A stretch of DNA of 64,000 nucleotides from Impatiens glandulifera (GCF_907164915.1 NC_061869.1:15911125-15975124); one strand, 5' to 3'; shown: positions 37,077-49,822, numbered from the stretch's first letter. The notes: generated by a model from the letters alone, not told the origin. Translations and numbers: made by a program.

Positions 37077-38973
37077 TAACTACTTTTAGGTGAGAACTTT
37101 ACAATTTTAAGAGAATGAGATTATAATAATAATAATATTTTATGCATAAAATTATGATTAATTTTTTAATCTTTTATTGATTAATTAATAATATTAATTT
37201 TTAAAAACTATATAAATAAAATTTATTATATACAATTTTGTAAGAATTATAGATTTCACCTACTATATTAATTTAATGATGCTATATTTAAATTTTACAT
37301 AATATGGATCATTAAGATTTTTTAGATATAACTTGGCTTAAATTTAAGTTTAGGGAAGAAATTAAATATAAATTTTGAATATTATGTAATCTATATATAC
37401 ACTATAAGATATTGAGACAAATTAAATCAAACTGAAATAATATTGATTTAAGTTATATTGTATAATATAACAAAATAAATATTTTAACGAGTAAACTAGT
37501 TTAAAATAAAATATAAAATTTCTATTTCATTGGCCCTAAAGTACAATTTTATATTTTATTCTTAAACCTCAATTATAGATTATATATTGGAAAGTCTAAT
37601 TTTGCATTCATATCTTGATATTATTTTGACAAATATTTTTATTTCCCAACTAAACCAATACAAGTTGACTTCAATTCCACTTTGAAATGAATATGTTTAT
37701 TATTAATAAGAATTATATTTTAATTCTTACTAAATTTATGTTGATAGTTAAACTTCTAATTGATTCAATAATTAAGTTATTTAAATGACAAAATATTTAT
37801 TCAAAAAAATAAAAAATAATCATTACCTTAATATTTATTAAGTTATCTTAATTAAAATTTTGGTGCATAATAAAAAAACCCGAAAATGATACTTTAATTT
37901 TATAATCTATATTTTGGTTTGATAATATATAACCCTATTTACAAATAAATACATAACATAATTGATTTGAGAAAATTGTATATCCAAATCTCAATTTAGT
38001 CTACATTAAGTATAAATACCCATAACTTTATAGATTTTATGAATTTGGACATAACTATTTTTTACTATAACTTTCAAACAAAAATTAAATATTTTTATTC
38101 ATGTTTGTCTTTTTCAATGAGAAATAGTTCTCTTTTAACTTTCTACAAAGTGAATTTGATTATACTATTACTTTTCATCAATCAATTTTTTAAAAATTGT
38201 TTAATTAATTAATATTTGAATATTATTAAAATTAATATAAAAAAATAATTTAAATGGATCAATATAATAGTATAAGTAAAGAAATGAATTTGTTTTCCAT
38301 ATTATTTGTTTATAAACAAAAAAAACAAATTATATAGATAAATGTATTTATAAAACATTAACATAATTTCTTATGATAATTTTAATAAATTAAATCTTAT
38401 TTATAAATAATTATATATTGTTATTTCATACATTAAAAAAATAATATCATAATTTCTTCTTATTAATTTTTTTCATTTTAATTATTATATTAATATTTTA
38501 CTAATTTATTTATTTGTTTGTTAAATTATACAATTAAATATGAAAATAAATTTAATTTTTAAAACATTAGCAAATTTCCTTAAGATAACAATATTAATAA
38601 TAATGTAATAATACTTTATAAAGGATAATATTTTGTTATTGAATTTATTAATAACATATTATCATAAAGTTTTTCTTAAAATAATTATGTATATTATTTT
38701 AATATTTAGGTTATAATCTCTTAAATAAAAAAATTATGTTTTTGTTATTACATTTATTAAGAATATTTTGTCATAATATTTTCTATAAAGAATTATATTT
38801 TGTTGTCTATTATATATTTAATAAAGAGATTATCACCATTTTTATTACAATTACCTTAAAATATTATACTAACATTCTACTAATTGATTTATTTGTGTAT
38901 ATATTAGAAGTACTCTATAAATCATACATCTCTACATTACATAATAAGTTATAAAAAATATAATTTGATAACT
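37077..38973 (+). other. ESP spacer with promoter of ESP7
   Basis: Uninterrupted spacer of 1.9 kb between the two intact copies, showing the array's ancestral 3.06-kb period. Confidence 0.6.
38916..38922 (+). promoter_or_regulatory. TATA box of ESP7
   Basis: TATAAAT, 58 bases before the ESP7 ATG, in the same context as ESP6. Confidence 0.6.
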
Positions 38974-40133
38974 ATGGAAAAGAAAACAATTCAGTTTCTA
39001 TTATGTTGTTTACTTATTTCATGTATACACTTCTTTCCTTCTATATGATTTAATTTTTCTAATTATTTATATTTATGAAATTTTATAAGTATAAATTCAA
39101 TAATGTTTTGTATGTTTTTAATTATATCTCTATTATTAATTAATTGTTTAATATATAAATTTATTCAAATATAATAATAAAATATAATAGTTTTTTAATA
39201 GTGTATATTTTTTATCCCGAATTATTAATTTTGATTTAACTTTAAATTTTGGTTAAATATCTTATTTTCTACACTTTTAATTTTTTTTATCATTTAATTT
39301 CTGAACTGGTTTTCTAAGCATTAAATAAACTTTTAGTGGTTACCATTTAAATAAATAAAAATATGACACATTTATTTTGTTTTAATTTTAAAAATAAATT
39401 ATTTCAATGATTCTTTTACTTATATTAATTATAATTAAAAATAAATTATATGAACAATATATAGGATTGGTTAATTTATCTTTTAATATTATATTATTTT
39501 TAATTATCATATATTTAAATATGGCAGGTATTTACATGGTTACACATGCCCAAGAGATTGCTATAAATTCAAATAATAATACATTGCAATTGCAAGGTAG
39601 AGTATAATAAAAACTTTAAATTTATTATGGTTAATTTTTAATATTATCCAAACAAAATTTTAAATTGGTTTAAATTTATATTTCTATTAACTTAATTTTA
39701 ATAATGAAATAATAGAATTTTTAAATATCCATAAATGAATAAAAAGTAATAAAGATATAATATTGTGAAGAAAATATATTTAGTTTATTATATACAAATT
39801 ACAAATGTACAATATTATATATTTGTATAAAAGTGAAATAAATTTGTTTCTATATCAATTACGAAAATTATTATATATTATTAAAAAGTATAAATTAGTT
39901 GTACTTAATATATAATCACGTTAAAATGATTGATTATATATTTAATTTTGTTTTAACAATTTTTGTTTGTGTACGTTACAGGCATAAATGTACAACCTAA
40001 CGGGTTAGGAGGCGGATCTTACACTTGCAATGTACGAAGAAGTTGTAAAACTATAAATCCATGTTTTTGTTGTTATAGGGGTTTTGAATCTATATGTTTT
40101 GGGTCAATAGCAATGTGTGTAGCTTATTGTTAA
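38974..40133 (+). CDS. ESP7: intact ESF1/MEG-like secreted eight-cysteine peptide
   Basis: Exons 38974-39022, 39528-39596 and 39982-40133 with intact splice sites. The encoded 89 residues are identical to ESP6; exon 3 differs by a synonymous GGA-to-GGG. It starts 3058 bases after ESP6. With ESP6 it forms the only fully intact pair in the window, so these two are the best candidates for expressed members. Confidence 0.7.
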
Positions 40134-40660
40134 TAACTACTTTTAGGTGAGAACTTTACAATTTAAGAGAACTGAGATTATAATAATAATAATATTTTAT
40201 GCATAAATTATGATTAATCTTTTAATCTTTTATTGATAAATTAATAATATTAATTTTTAAATCTATATAAATAAAATTTATTATATACAATTTTGTAAGA
40301 ATTATAGATTTCACCTACTATATTAATTTAATGATGCTATATTTAAATTTTACATAATATGGATCATTAAGATTTTTTAGATATAACTTGGCTTAAATTT
40401 AAGTTTAGGTAAGAAATTAAATATAAATTTTGAATATTATGTAATCTATATATACACTATAAGATATTGAGACAAATTAAATCAAACTGAAATAATATTG
40501 ATTTAAGTTATATTGTATATGTAACAAAATAAATATTTCAACGAGTAAGCTAGTTAAAATGAAATATAAAATTTCTATTTCATTGGCCCTAAAGTACAAT
40601 TTATATTTTATTCTTAAACCTCAATTAAAGATTATATATTGGAATGTCTAATTTTTGCAT
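40134..40660 (+). other. ESP spacer, left part, before third insert copy
   Basis: Cut at the same base as copies 1 and 2. Single-base losses become frequent from here towards the N gap. Confidence 0.55.
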
Positions 40661-41280
40661 TCATATCTTGTTACATGCGTCTATCTTGTCATATTTAAGC
40701 CCGATATCAGTAATGAATTTTTTACTTTCGTAGTAGGAGTTTGGCAATTTAGCGTCAATCGGTAATGTGTAGTCTTTAATCAGACGTAGCAACTTATCGA
40801 ACGTAGAATTTGTCCATTGACATACATTCTTTATGTGAATTAGTTTCAGTAGTGCTGATAATTTCGTTATTCGAACACCTTCATACAATGGCCATTTGCA
40901 ATCATCAAGCAATTTATAAAATCTATGCGAATCTTCGATTGGTTCATAGTTGTTCGGGACATCATTAATGTTGGAGAATATCGTTTATAAAATCGTGCAT
41001 ATAACGTTCTTCATTGACCTCTTCATTAACTGTATTATTCATCTCCGGTCTCGCATCGTTGAATTCCGGTGCGGCATCCTCCGACATCATCATCATCATC
41101 ATCGAAGTCATCGGCATCTTCATCGACATCGTCATTAACAACTTGAGTAGTACGTCTCTTTTCTCCATGACAATACCAGTACTCATAATGAACATTTATT
41201 CCATAAATGATTAGGTGAGTCTTCACTTCGTCTATTTCCATAAACGGCGTGTTCAAGCATTTCACGCAAAGACATTTCAC
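40661..41280 (-). pseudogene. CACTA TNP2-like fragment, copy 3
   Basis: Split into two frames (40661-40912 and 41035-41280) by single-base and few-base losses, for example near 40976 and in the Asp-rich repeat near 41087. At its C-terminal end an extra T restores the frame that is broken in the other copies, so a Leu-Lys-Tyr-Asp-Lys TNP2 block is readable. It shares the exon/intron deletion of copy 2. Confidence 0.75.
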
Positions 41281-41851
41281 TGTTTGTCGGGATGTACTCC
41301 TAACATTATTTCATTCATACACATTTCAAAACAATTCTAATCCAACATAATTCTATTCATACACAATTCAAATTATCATCATATATCCAAATAATATCAA
41401 TCAAAATCATACATATGTCAAACATAATTCCAACCTAATCTAACCTAAATCAATCCAAATAACCTAATGTTAATCCAAAAATAATATCAATCAAAATCAT
41501 ACATATATCAAACTTAATTCCAACCTAATTTAACCAAAATAAAACATAGTTCCAACCTAATCTAACCTAAATCAATCTAAATAACCAAATTAAAATCCAA
41601 ATCATACATATATCAAATTAAAATATAACCTAATCAAAACTAAACTAACCAAAATCAAACATAATTCCAACTTAATCTAACCTAAATCAATCCAAATAAC
41701 CAAATTCAACCATAAATCTAATCACAAGAACTTAAACTAATCAAATCATATAAATCCAATTCTAACTAAATCTAATTTATTCATACAAAATCAAACCTAA
41801 ATCAAATTCATTCATACCAAATCCAATCTAACATAAATCAATCATTCATAC

Positions 41852-42351
41852 NNNNNNNNNNNNNNNNNNNNNNNNNNNNNNNNNNNNNNNNNNNNNNNNN
41901 NNNNNNNNNNNNNNNNNNNNNNNNNNNNNNNNNNNNNNNNNNNNNNNNNNNNNNNNNNNNNNNNNNNNNNNNNNNNNNNNNNNNNNNNNNNNNNNNNNNN
42001 NNNNNNNNNNNNNNNNNNNNNNNNNNNNNNNNNNNNNNNNNNNNNNNNNNNNNNNNNNNNNNNNNNNNNNNNNNNNNNNNNNNNNNNNNNNNNNNNNNNN
42101 NNNNNNNNNNNNNNNNNNNNNNNNNNNNNNNNNNNNNNNNNNNNNNNNNNNNNNNNNNNNNNNNNNNNNNNNNNNNNNNNNNNNNNNNNNNNNNNNNNNN
42201 NNNNNNNNNNNNNNNNNNNNNNNNNNNNNNNNNNNNNNNNNNNNNNNNNNNNNNNNNNNNNNNNNNNNNNNNNNNNNNNNNNNNNNNNNNNNNNNNNNNN
42301 NNNNNNNNNNNNNNNNNNNNNNNNNNNNNNNNNNNNNNNNNNNNNNNNNNN
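41852..42351. other. Assembly gap (500 N)
   Basis: Exactly 500 Ns, a conventional placeholder, so the real distance is unknown. The left flank ends in the 38-bp minisatellite; the right flank begins in ESP intron 1. At least a DEF copy, palindrome arrays and ESP8 exon 1 could be hidden or collapsed. Confidence 0.98.
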
Positions 42352-43041
42352 AATAAATTATATGAACAATTATATAAGATTGGTTAGTTTATCTTTTAAT
42401 ATTATATTATTTTTAATTATCATATATTTAAATATGGCAGGTATTTACATGGTACACATGCCCAAGAGATTGTTATAAATTCAAATAATAATACATTGCA
42501 ATTGCAAGGTAGAGTATACTAAAACTTTAAATTTATTATAGTTAATTTTTAATATTATCCAAACAAAATTTAAAATTGGATTTAAATTTATATTTCTATT
42601 TATCTTAATTTTAATAATGAAATAATAGAATATTTAAATATCCATAAATGAATAAAAAGTAATAAAGATATAATATTGTGTAGAAAAATATATTTTAGTT
42701 TATTATATACAAATTACTATACAATATTATATTTGTATAAAAGTGAAATAAACTTGTTTCTATATCAATTACGAAAATTATTATATTATTAAAAAGTATA
42801 AATTAGTTGTACTTAATATGTAATCACGTTAAAATGATTGATTTATATATTTAATTTTGTTTTAACAATTTTTGTTTATGTACGTTACATGCATAAATGT
42901 ACAAACCTAACGGATTAGGAGGCGGATCTTACAACTTGTAAGTACGAAGAAGTTGTAAAACTATAAATCCGTGTTTTGTTGTTACAGGGGTTTTGAATCT
43001 ATATGTGTTGGGTCATAGCAATGTGGTTAGCTTATTATTAA
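42352..43041 (+). pseudogene. ESP8: partial ESF1/MEG-like gene beside the gap
   Basis: Exon 1 is lost in the gap. Exon 2 (42441-42508) lacks one T of GGTTACAC and is frameshifted. The exon 3 region (42893-43041) has TTACAT instead of TTACAG, as in ESP4, and several indels and substitutions, including changes around the first and last cysteines. The bases after the stop (TAATAAACATTAT) also match ESP4, so ESP8 is closest to ESP4. Some indels may be consensus errors. Confidence 0.65.
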
Positions 43042-43575
43042 TAAACATTATAATTTTAAAAGAATGAGATTATAATAATAATAATATTTTAGCATAAAAT
43101 TATGATTAATTTTTTAATCTTTTATTGATAAATTAATAATATTAATTTTTTAAAACTATATAAATAAAATTTATTATATACAATTTTTGTAAGAATTAGT
43201 ATAGATTTCACTACTATATTAATTTAATGATGCTATACTTAAATTTACATAATATGGATCATTAAGATTTTTTAAATATAACTTGGCTTAAATTTAAGTT
43301 AAGTAAGAAATTAAATATAAATTTTGAATATTATGTAATTCTAATACATACACTATAAGATATTGATACAAATTAAATCAAACTGATAATGATATTGATT
43401 TAAGTTAATTGTATTAATGTAACAAATAAATATTTCAACGAGCATGCTAGTTTAAAATGAAATATAAAATTTATATTTCATTGCCCTAAAGTAAAATTTT
43501 ATATTTTATTCTTAAACCTCACTTAAAGATTATATATGTGGAATGTCTAATTTTGCCATTCATATCTTGTACATG
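43042..43575 (+). other. ESP spacer, left part, before fourth insert copy
   Basis: Same cut point as the other copies; many single-base indels relative to them. Confidence 0.55.
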
Positions 43576-43591
43576 CGCTATCTTGTCATAT

Positions 43592-44178
43592 TTAAGCCCT
43601 AAGTAATGAATTTTTACTTTCGTAGTAGGAGTTTGGCAATTGAGCGTCAATCGGTAATATGTAGTCTTTAATCAGACGTAGCAACTTATCGAACGTAGAA
43701 TTTGTCCATTGACATACATTCTTTATGTGAATTAGTTTCAGTAGTGCTGATAATTTCGTTATTCGAACACCTTCATACAATGGCCATTTGCAATCATCAA
43801 GCAATTTATAAAATCTATGCGAATCTTCGATTGGTTCATAGTTGTTCGGGACATCATTAATGTTGGAGAACATATCGTTTATAAAATCGTGCATATAACG
43901 TTCTTCATTGACCTCTTCATTAACTGTATTATTCATCTCCGGTCTCGCATCGTTGAATTCCGGTGCGGCATCCTCCGACTGATCATCATCATCATCTCAT
44001 CGAAGTCATCGGCATCTTCATCGACATCGTCATTAACAACTTGAGTAGTACGTCTCTTTTCTCCATGACAATACCAGTACTCATAATGAACATTTATTCC
44101 ATAAATGATTAGGTGAGTCTTCACTTCGTCTATTTCCATAAACGGCGTGTTCAAGCATTTCACGCAAAGACATTTCAC
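43592..44178 (-). pseudogene. CACTA TNP2-like fragment, copy 4
   Basis: Two overlapping frames (43592-43936 and 43933-44178) split by a one-base gain in the Asp-rich codon repeat near 43997. A short deletion near 43600 removes the TNP2 end seen in copy 3. Shares the exon/intron deletion of copies 2 and 3. Confidence 0.75.
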
Positions 44179-44689
44179 TGTTTGTCGGGATGTACTCCTA
44201 ACATTATTTCATTCATACACATTTCAAAACAATTCTAATCCAACATAATTCTATTCATACACAATTCAAATTATCATCATATATCCAAAAATAATATCAA
44301 TCAAAATCATACATATGTCAAACATAATTCCAACCTAATCTAACCTAAATCAATCCAAATAACCATAATGTTAATCCAAAAATAATATCAATCAAAATCA
44401 TACATATATCAAACTTAATTCCAACCTAATTTAACCAAAATAAAACATAGTTCCAACCTAATCTAACCTAAATCAATCTAAATAACCAAATTAAAATCCA
44501 AATCATACATATATCAAATTAAAATATAACCTAATCAAAACCTAAACTAACCAAAATCAAACATAATTCCAACTTAATCTAACCTAAATCAATCCAAATA
44601 ACCAAATTCAACCATAAATCTAATCACAAGAACTTAAACTAATCAAAATCAATATAAAATCCAATTCTAACTAAAATCTAATTTATTCA

Positions 44690-45055
44690 TACAAAATCAA
44701 ACCTAAAATCAAATTCATTCATACCAAATCCAAATCTAACATAAAATCAAAATCATTCATACAAAATTTAAATCAAACCTAAAATCAAATTCATTCATAC
44801 CAAATCCAAATCAAACCTAAAATCAAATTCATTCATACCAAATCCAAATCAAACCTAAAATCAAATTCATTCATACCAAATCCAAATCAAACCTAAAATC
44901 AAATTCATTCATACCAAATCCAAATCAAACCTAAAATCTAATTCATTCATACCAAATCCAAATCAAACCTAAAATCAAATTCATTCATACCAAATCCAAA
45001 TCAAACCTAAAATCAAATTCATTCATACCAAATCCAAATCAAACCTAAAATCTAA
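44690..45055. repeat. 38-bp minisatellite, copy 4
   Basis: About nine units; near-identical to 27405-27785. Confidence 0.8.
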
Positions 45056-45474
45056 TTCAACCTAATATTAACCCAAAATTATGTAACTCCTATTATAATA
45101 ATAAAATTCTAATAATAATAAGAACCTAAAAAACTTACCGTTAGTTGTTGTAGGAGGAGGAGCACGACGATCTTCAACAAACGGAGGGCACTGTAGGTGG
45201 AGGAGCGACGGCTGCAGGCGGAGGATGAGGCGCTGCAACGGAGTGTTCACTCGGCTGGAGGCGCGGCGATCTCTTGATCTTCAATCGGCGTCGTCTTCAA
45301 GTAGTAGACGGATCTTCAAATTGCGTCGTCGTCGAGTGGGAGGCGTCGTCGTCGGGGGGGCGGCGGCGTTGTCGGGTGAGAGGCGGCGAAAAATGAATCG
45401 GGGGAGAAAGAGAGGGTAAGAGTAATCGGGGAAAGAAAGAAAGAAAGTCGCGGTTTTGTTTTTTTAATTGGTAA

Positions 45475-45745
45475 TTACCGAAAGTTATTTGATTAACTTT
45501 CGGTTTTGATCAATTGATTAATTTCGAGAGTTAATCATATAACTCTCGGTTTTGATTTTTCATATTTCTGAGAGATTTGGATATATCTCTCGGTTTTGAT
45601 CATTTAAATTCCGAGAGATGTGTCTAAATCTCTCGGTTTTGACATATGTACAATTAAATGTAAATAGATAAAACCGAGAGATTTGTGTATATCTCTCGGT
45701 TTTGATCATTATTTCTGAAAGTTATATAATTAACTTTCGGTTTTA
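45475..45745. repeat. Subterminal palindromic repeats, copy 4
   Basis: Same block as 28195-28475; followed (45746-46430) by the internally duplicated AT-rich stretch. Confidence 0.7.
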
Positions 45746-46528
45746 CAACTTGACAAATTGTTAAATTAATTGGTTTCTCACTTTCTAAAACCTTGAACAA
45801 CATTAATTTAACACATTTGATATCCGTAAAACATTTCCCAATCCATATGATCAAACATTACACAAATACATAGGATAATCAAACATAAACATTCATATAC
45901 ACTTCTCTATATGATCAAACACAATCATGAACATGTTAACATTAAACACAATCTCAATTTTTAAAATATAACACACATTTGATTATATTAGTTAGGAGTC
46001 TAGATTGGAAAGTAAAAAACCAATTATTTTCACAATTTGTGAAATGGTAATTCCGAAGGTTAATGGTATAACTTTCGGTTTTGATAGCTATTTTCGAAAA
46101 TTATACCATTAATTTCGGAATTACTATTTCACAAATTGTTAAATTAATTGGTTTTTAATCTTCTAATGACTTTGAACAACATTAATTTAACACATTTGAT
46201 AACTTAAAACATTACAAAATCCATATGATCAAACTTTATACACATTCATATGATCATCAAACACAAACATACATATACACTTCTTTATATAATCAAACAC
46301 AATCATAAACATTTTAACATTAAACACAATCTCAATTTTTAAAATATAACACACACTTGATTATATTAGTTAGAAGTCTAGATTAGTATGTTAAAAACAA
46401 AATAATTTAACAAATTAGGAAGTAGTAAAACCGAAAGTTATACCATTAACTTTCGGTTTTGATGGGTATTTGCGAAAGTTTTTGAATAAACCTCTCGGTC
46501 CTGACCTTAAACAGAATGTTTTTGGGAA

Positions 46529-47225
46529 GGGTCAAAACCGAAGGTTTATTTGAAAACCTTCGGTTTTGACCCTTCCCAACACTTAGAATTTTTTCTACTT
46601 TTTTAAACAAGGGTCAAAACCGAAGGTTTATTTGAAAACCTTTGGTTTTGACCATTCCCAACACTTAATATTTTTTCTGCTTTTTTTAAACAAGGGTCAA
46701 AACTGAAGGTTTATTTGAAAACCTTCGGTTTTGACCCTTCCCAACACTTAGAATTTTTTGTTTTTTTTTAAACAAGGGTCAAAACCGAAGGTTTATTTGA
46801 AAACTTTCGGTTTTGACCATTCCCAACACTTAGAATTTTTTCTACTTTTTTTAAACAAGGGTCAAAACCGAAGGTTTATTTGAAAACCTTCGATTTTGAC
46901 CCTTCCCAACACTTAGAATTTTTCTGCTTTTTTTAAACAAGGGTTAAAACCAAAGGTTTATTTGAAAACCTTCGGTTTTGACCCTTCCCAAAACTTAGAA
47001 TTTTTTCTGCTTTTTTTAGACAAGGGTCAAAACCGAAGGTTTATTTGAAAACCTTCGGTTTTGACCCTTCCCAATACTTAGAATTTTTATGCTTTTTTAA
47101 ACAAGGGTCAAAACCGAAGGTTTATTTGAAAACCTTCGGTTTTGACCCTTCCCAACACTTAGAATTTTTTCTGCTTTTTTTAAATAAGGGTCAAAACCGA
47201 AGGTTTTCAAATAAACCTTCGCAAT
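46529..47225. repeat. 83-bp palindromic tandem repeat, about 9 units, copy 4
   Basis: Matches the 29258-29950 array unit for unit, so the expansion preceded this duplication. Confidence 0.9.
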
Positions 47226-47439
47226 TACCCTATTTTTTTTGACAAAGGTAAAAATATATCATGTTCTATAATTTTCTCAAATAAAGACAATCTAATAAAT
47301 AAAGGAAAAGAATTCATAAACAACATTAATAAACCAAAACCAAAGGATAATAATAATTCATAATTATGAAAGCAAACACACACCAAAATGTCATCATTTG
47401 TACGGAAAAGATAACACATAATTAATCAAACAATATAAT

Positions 47440-47664
47440 CTAGAAATTAGTAGATGTGGGGGGAGGGGGTGGTTGATTCTGCCTCTTCAACAATTCAATT
47501 TGATGTTCGAGATTCTCCAATTTTTGCGTCATTTCAGCCCTGTCTGCTTTAATTTCAGTAAGCAATTGGCCTCTTTCCGCATCCCTCAATCGGATTTGCT
47601 CTAATTCCAACGTAATTTTTCTCACCTCTTCCTCACGTGCCGCAGTTTTTGATACTACTAGCAA
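47440..47664 (-). pseudogene. Coiled-coil exon of En/Spm-type second ORF, copy 4
   Basis: 74 codons, like copy 2 minus one Pro of the poly-Pro run; same upstream TAG. Its promoter-like region is at about 48020-48130. Confidence 0.55.
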
Positions 47665-48165
47665 ATTCTAGTATTGCCGGGATAGTTTCTCTGGTGTACG
47701 CCGAATACTTTGTCATGACTCACCATCCTAAATTCATTTCATATATATATATATATATATATTAATCAAACAAAATTACTGTATTCCAAATCTAATATAA
47801 CTTAAATCAAACACAATAACTAAAATATATCATTCATTTAAAAAATCTAACAAAATCATATATATTTAACAAACTAACCTAAATCTAATCTAAACAATAA
47901 CAAATCTAAATCAAACTACCAAACAAATAATCTAAACGAGCCTAAATCTAGATAATATAAACTAAATTAAATGATAACAAATCTAAATCTAATAATTAAC
48001 AAAAAAAAACAAATAAATCTAACCTGGAACGCGAGAGGACGAAAAAGAGAAGCGGTGGAGGCGGTTGCGGCGCGGAAGAGAGAGAAAGAAGAGAGGCGAA
48101 TGAAAAAGAAGGGTTATGGTTTGTATTTATAAATGTATCAAATGGGTGTTAAAATATTAAATGGT

Positions 48166-48743
48166 GCAGCAGAGTATCAAAATTAAGTGTTAAAATATGG
48201 GTATCAATTTTGATACGGGACCAAATTTGATGTGGCTCAATCACAGCGTGCCAAGTGGCAGCAGCGCTGGTGGTTACTTTTTTTTTTGTTTCTTTTTTAA
48301 ATACACTTTTACATAATAATTGATCATAAATATATAATTATATATCATTATTTTTTTATTTTCGAGATCTATAAATAGAGACTTGGTTTGTGTCATTTGG
48401 ACACCAAAAAAATTTCTGAAATTTTCCACCATATTATCATCCTTGTTTGTATCACTTTTCTTTTGAAATCTTCAAACTTTCAGGGATCCTTACAAAACCG
48501 ACAATTCTTTCCAAACTTCTCAATCGCTCAAAACCCAATATACACATTCGAACTAAAAAACTGGATGAATTACCCATGGTTTGAAAATTTTTGGTAAATG
48601 ATGTGTGAAAGTGAGAGAATATGAAAAGTAATTTTGATCTTTGAATAACACTCTGTTGTAGGATATGCTAAAAACTGGGTGTTAAAATAGGTGTTAAGCT
48701 GACGTGGCAGGGTATTATATGAAAAAATTTGATACCCTGCTGT
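48166..48743. mobile_element. MITE-like element, second copy
   Basis: Sister of 30905-31495 at the same place in the insert, with several small indels. Same imperfect terminal inverted repeats. Confidence 0.4.
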
Positions 48744-48889
48744 GGATAAATAATACTAATGTAGAATCTTTAAAATAATGGTAAGAAAAATTTCAATATA
48801 TATATATATTACATGAGCAAATAGAATCCAAATAAAATTTTGTATTACTCAAGCTTGCAAGTGCAAACACTAAAAGAAGTAACATAAAG

Positions 48890-49599
48890 ATGGGTTTCCA
48901 AAGATTATTTTCTTTATTATTGTGCTAGGTAAATCTTTCAACCTAAAAATATTAATATGGATGATATTAATTTTTTAGATGAATTGTTTTAGAGAAATAT
49001 TAAGAAAATGTTGAATGTATAACCGATTAAACAACAAGTTTTCAATAGGATGAATATTGCATATTAAGAAAATCTATTAGAATAAGAAGAAAAAAACTAT
49101 ACATAGTGATTATGTTGTGTATTTACAATAATAGAAATTAATATTGGAGTTCAAAATAATCTTTGATATTTTATGAAGTTATAAGTTATAAGGGATAAAT
49201 GATCAGATTTATGGAATAATGCTACGAAAAAAGAGTTGAACATTATGCCATCAAATTGATTCTAGGATCTTGTTGAATTGTCTAGTGATATAAAAGTTTT
49301 TTAATGTAACAATTATTTACAAGACATCTTTAAGAGACCTAAAGAAAGACTCATTACCAAAGAGTTCACCCATAGAGGAAGAATTGATTATCATACTTAT
49401 ATTGATAGATTAACTTCTCACCCAATTATTATATGTTCTTTACATTTTTTTATTTATTGATTATTTTTTTTATTTTTTTCAATAATTCTGAATGTCTCTA
49501 TTTTCTTTATGTTGCATAAATATTAGGAATGGTCACATTGTCAAAGGCATCTAAAGGATCAGAATATGGATCTGAGAAAAACTTGTCAACATATGTGAC
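48890..49599 (+). pseudogene. DEF3: frameshifted and transposon-truncated defensin-like gene
   Basis: Exon 1 (48890 on) lacks one T of GGGTTTTCC, so the signal peptide frame is lost and TAG follows after 12 codons. Exon 2 starts at 49527, lacks one A near 49580, and is cut at 49599 by a retrotransposon LTR just before the first cysteine codon. All six cysteines are missing from this locus and do not reappear right of the element within the window. Confidence 0.85.
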
Positions 49600-49822
49600 T
49601 GTTGTGCGGAATGAAAGAAAATGATGAACAATGAAGTGTGGAAATAAACAGATGAAGAGAGATTTCTAATTGTCAAAAGATAAAGATAAAACAGATTTCA
49701 GCAAAAGAAATAAATTACGCCTATAAAAATGCTGAAAACAAGAAACGTAAATACTAACTTAATTTTTTATAACTGTAGAATTAAAGTGATATTAATTCCT
49801 ATACTAAAGGCAGATCGTTACA
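49600..49822 (-). mobile_element. 3' LTR of decayed Ty1/copia element (minus strand)
   Basis: On the minus strand it begins TGTAACG and ends ACAACA (TGT/ACA ends), 223 bp. It directly follows the polypurine tract and directly abuts DEF3 exon 2. No second LTR of this sequence is found to the right within the window. Confidence 0.7.

Noticed and set aside
40950..41138. His-rich C-terminus on the plus strand
   Set aside because: Frame-shifted antisense of the Asp codon repeat; not a metal-binding protein.
45225..45419. Arg-rich frame in the GC-rich block (also at 17057)
   Set aside because: Low complexity, sequence changes frame between copies, and the block looks like a minus-strand leader exon.
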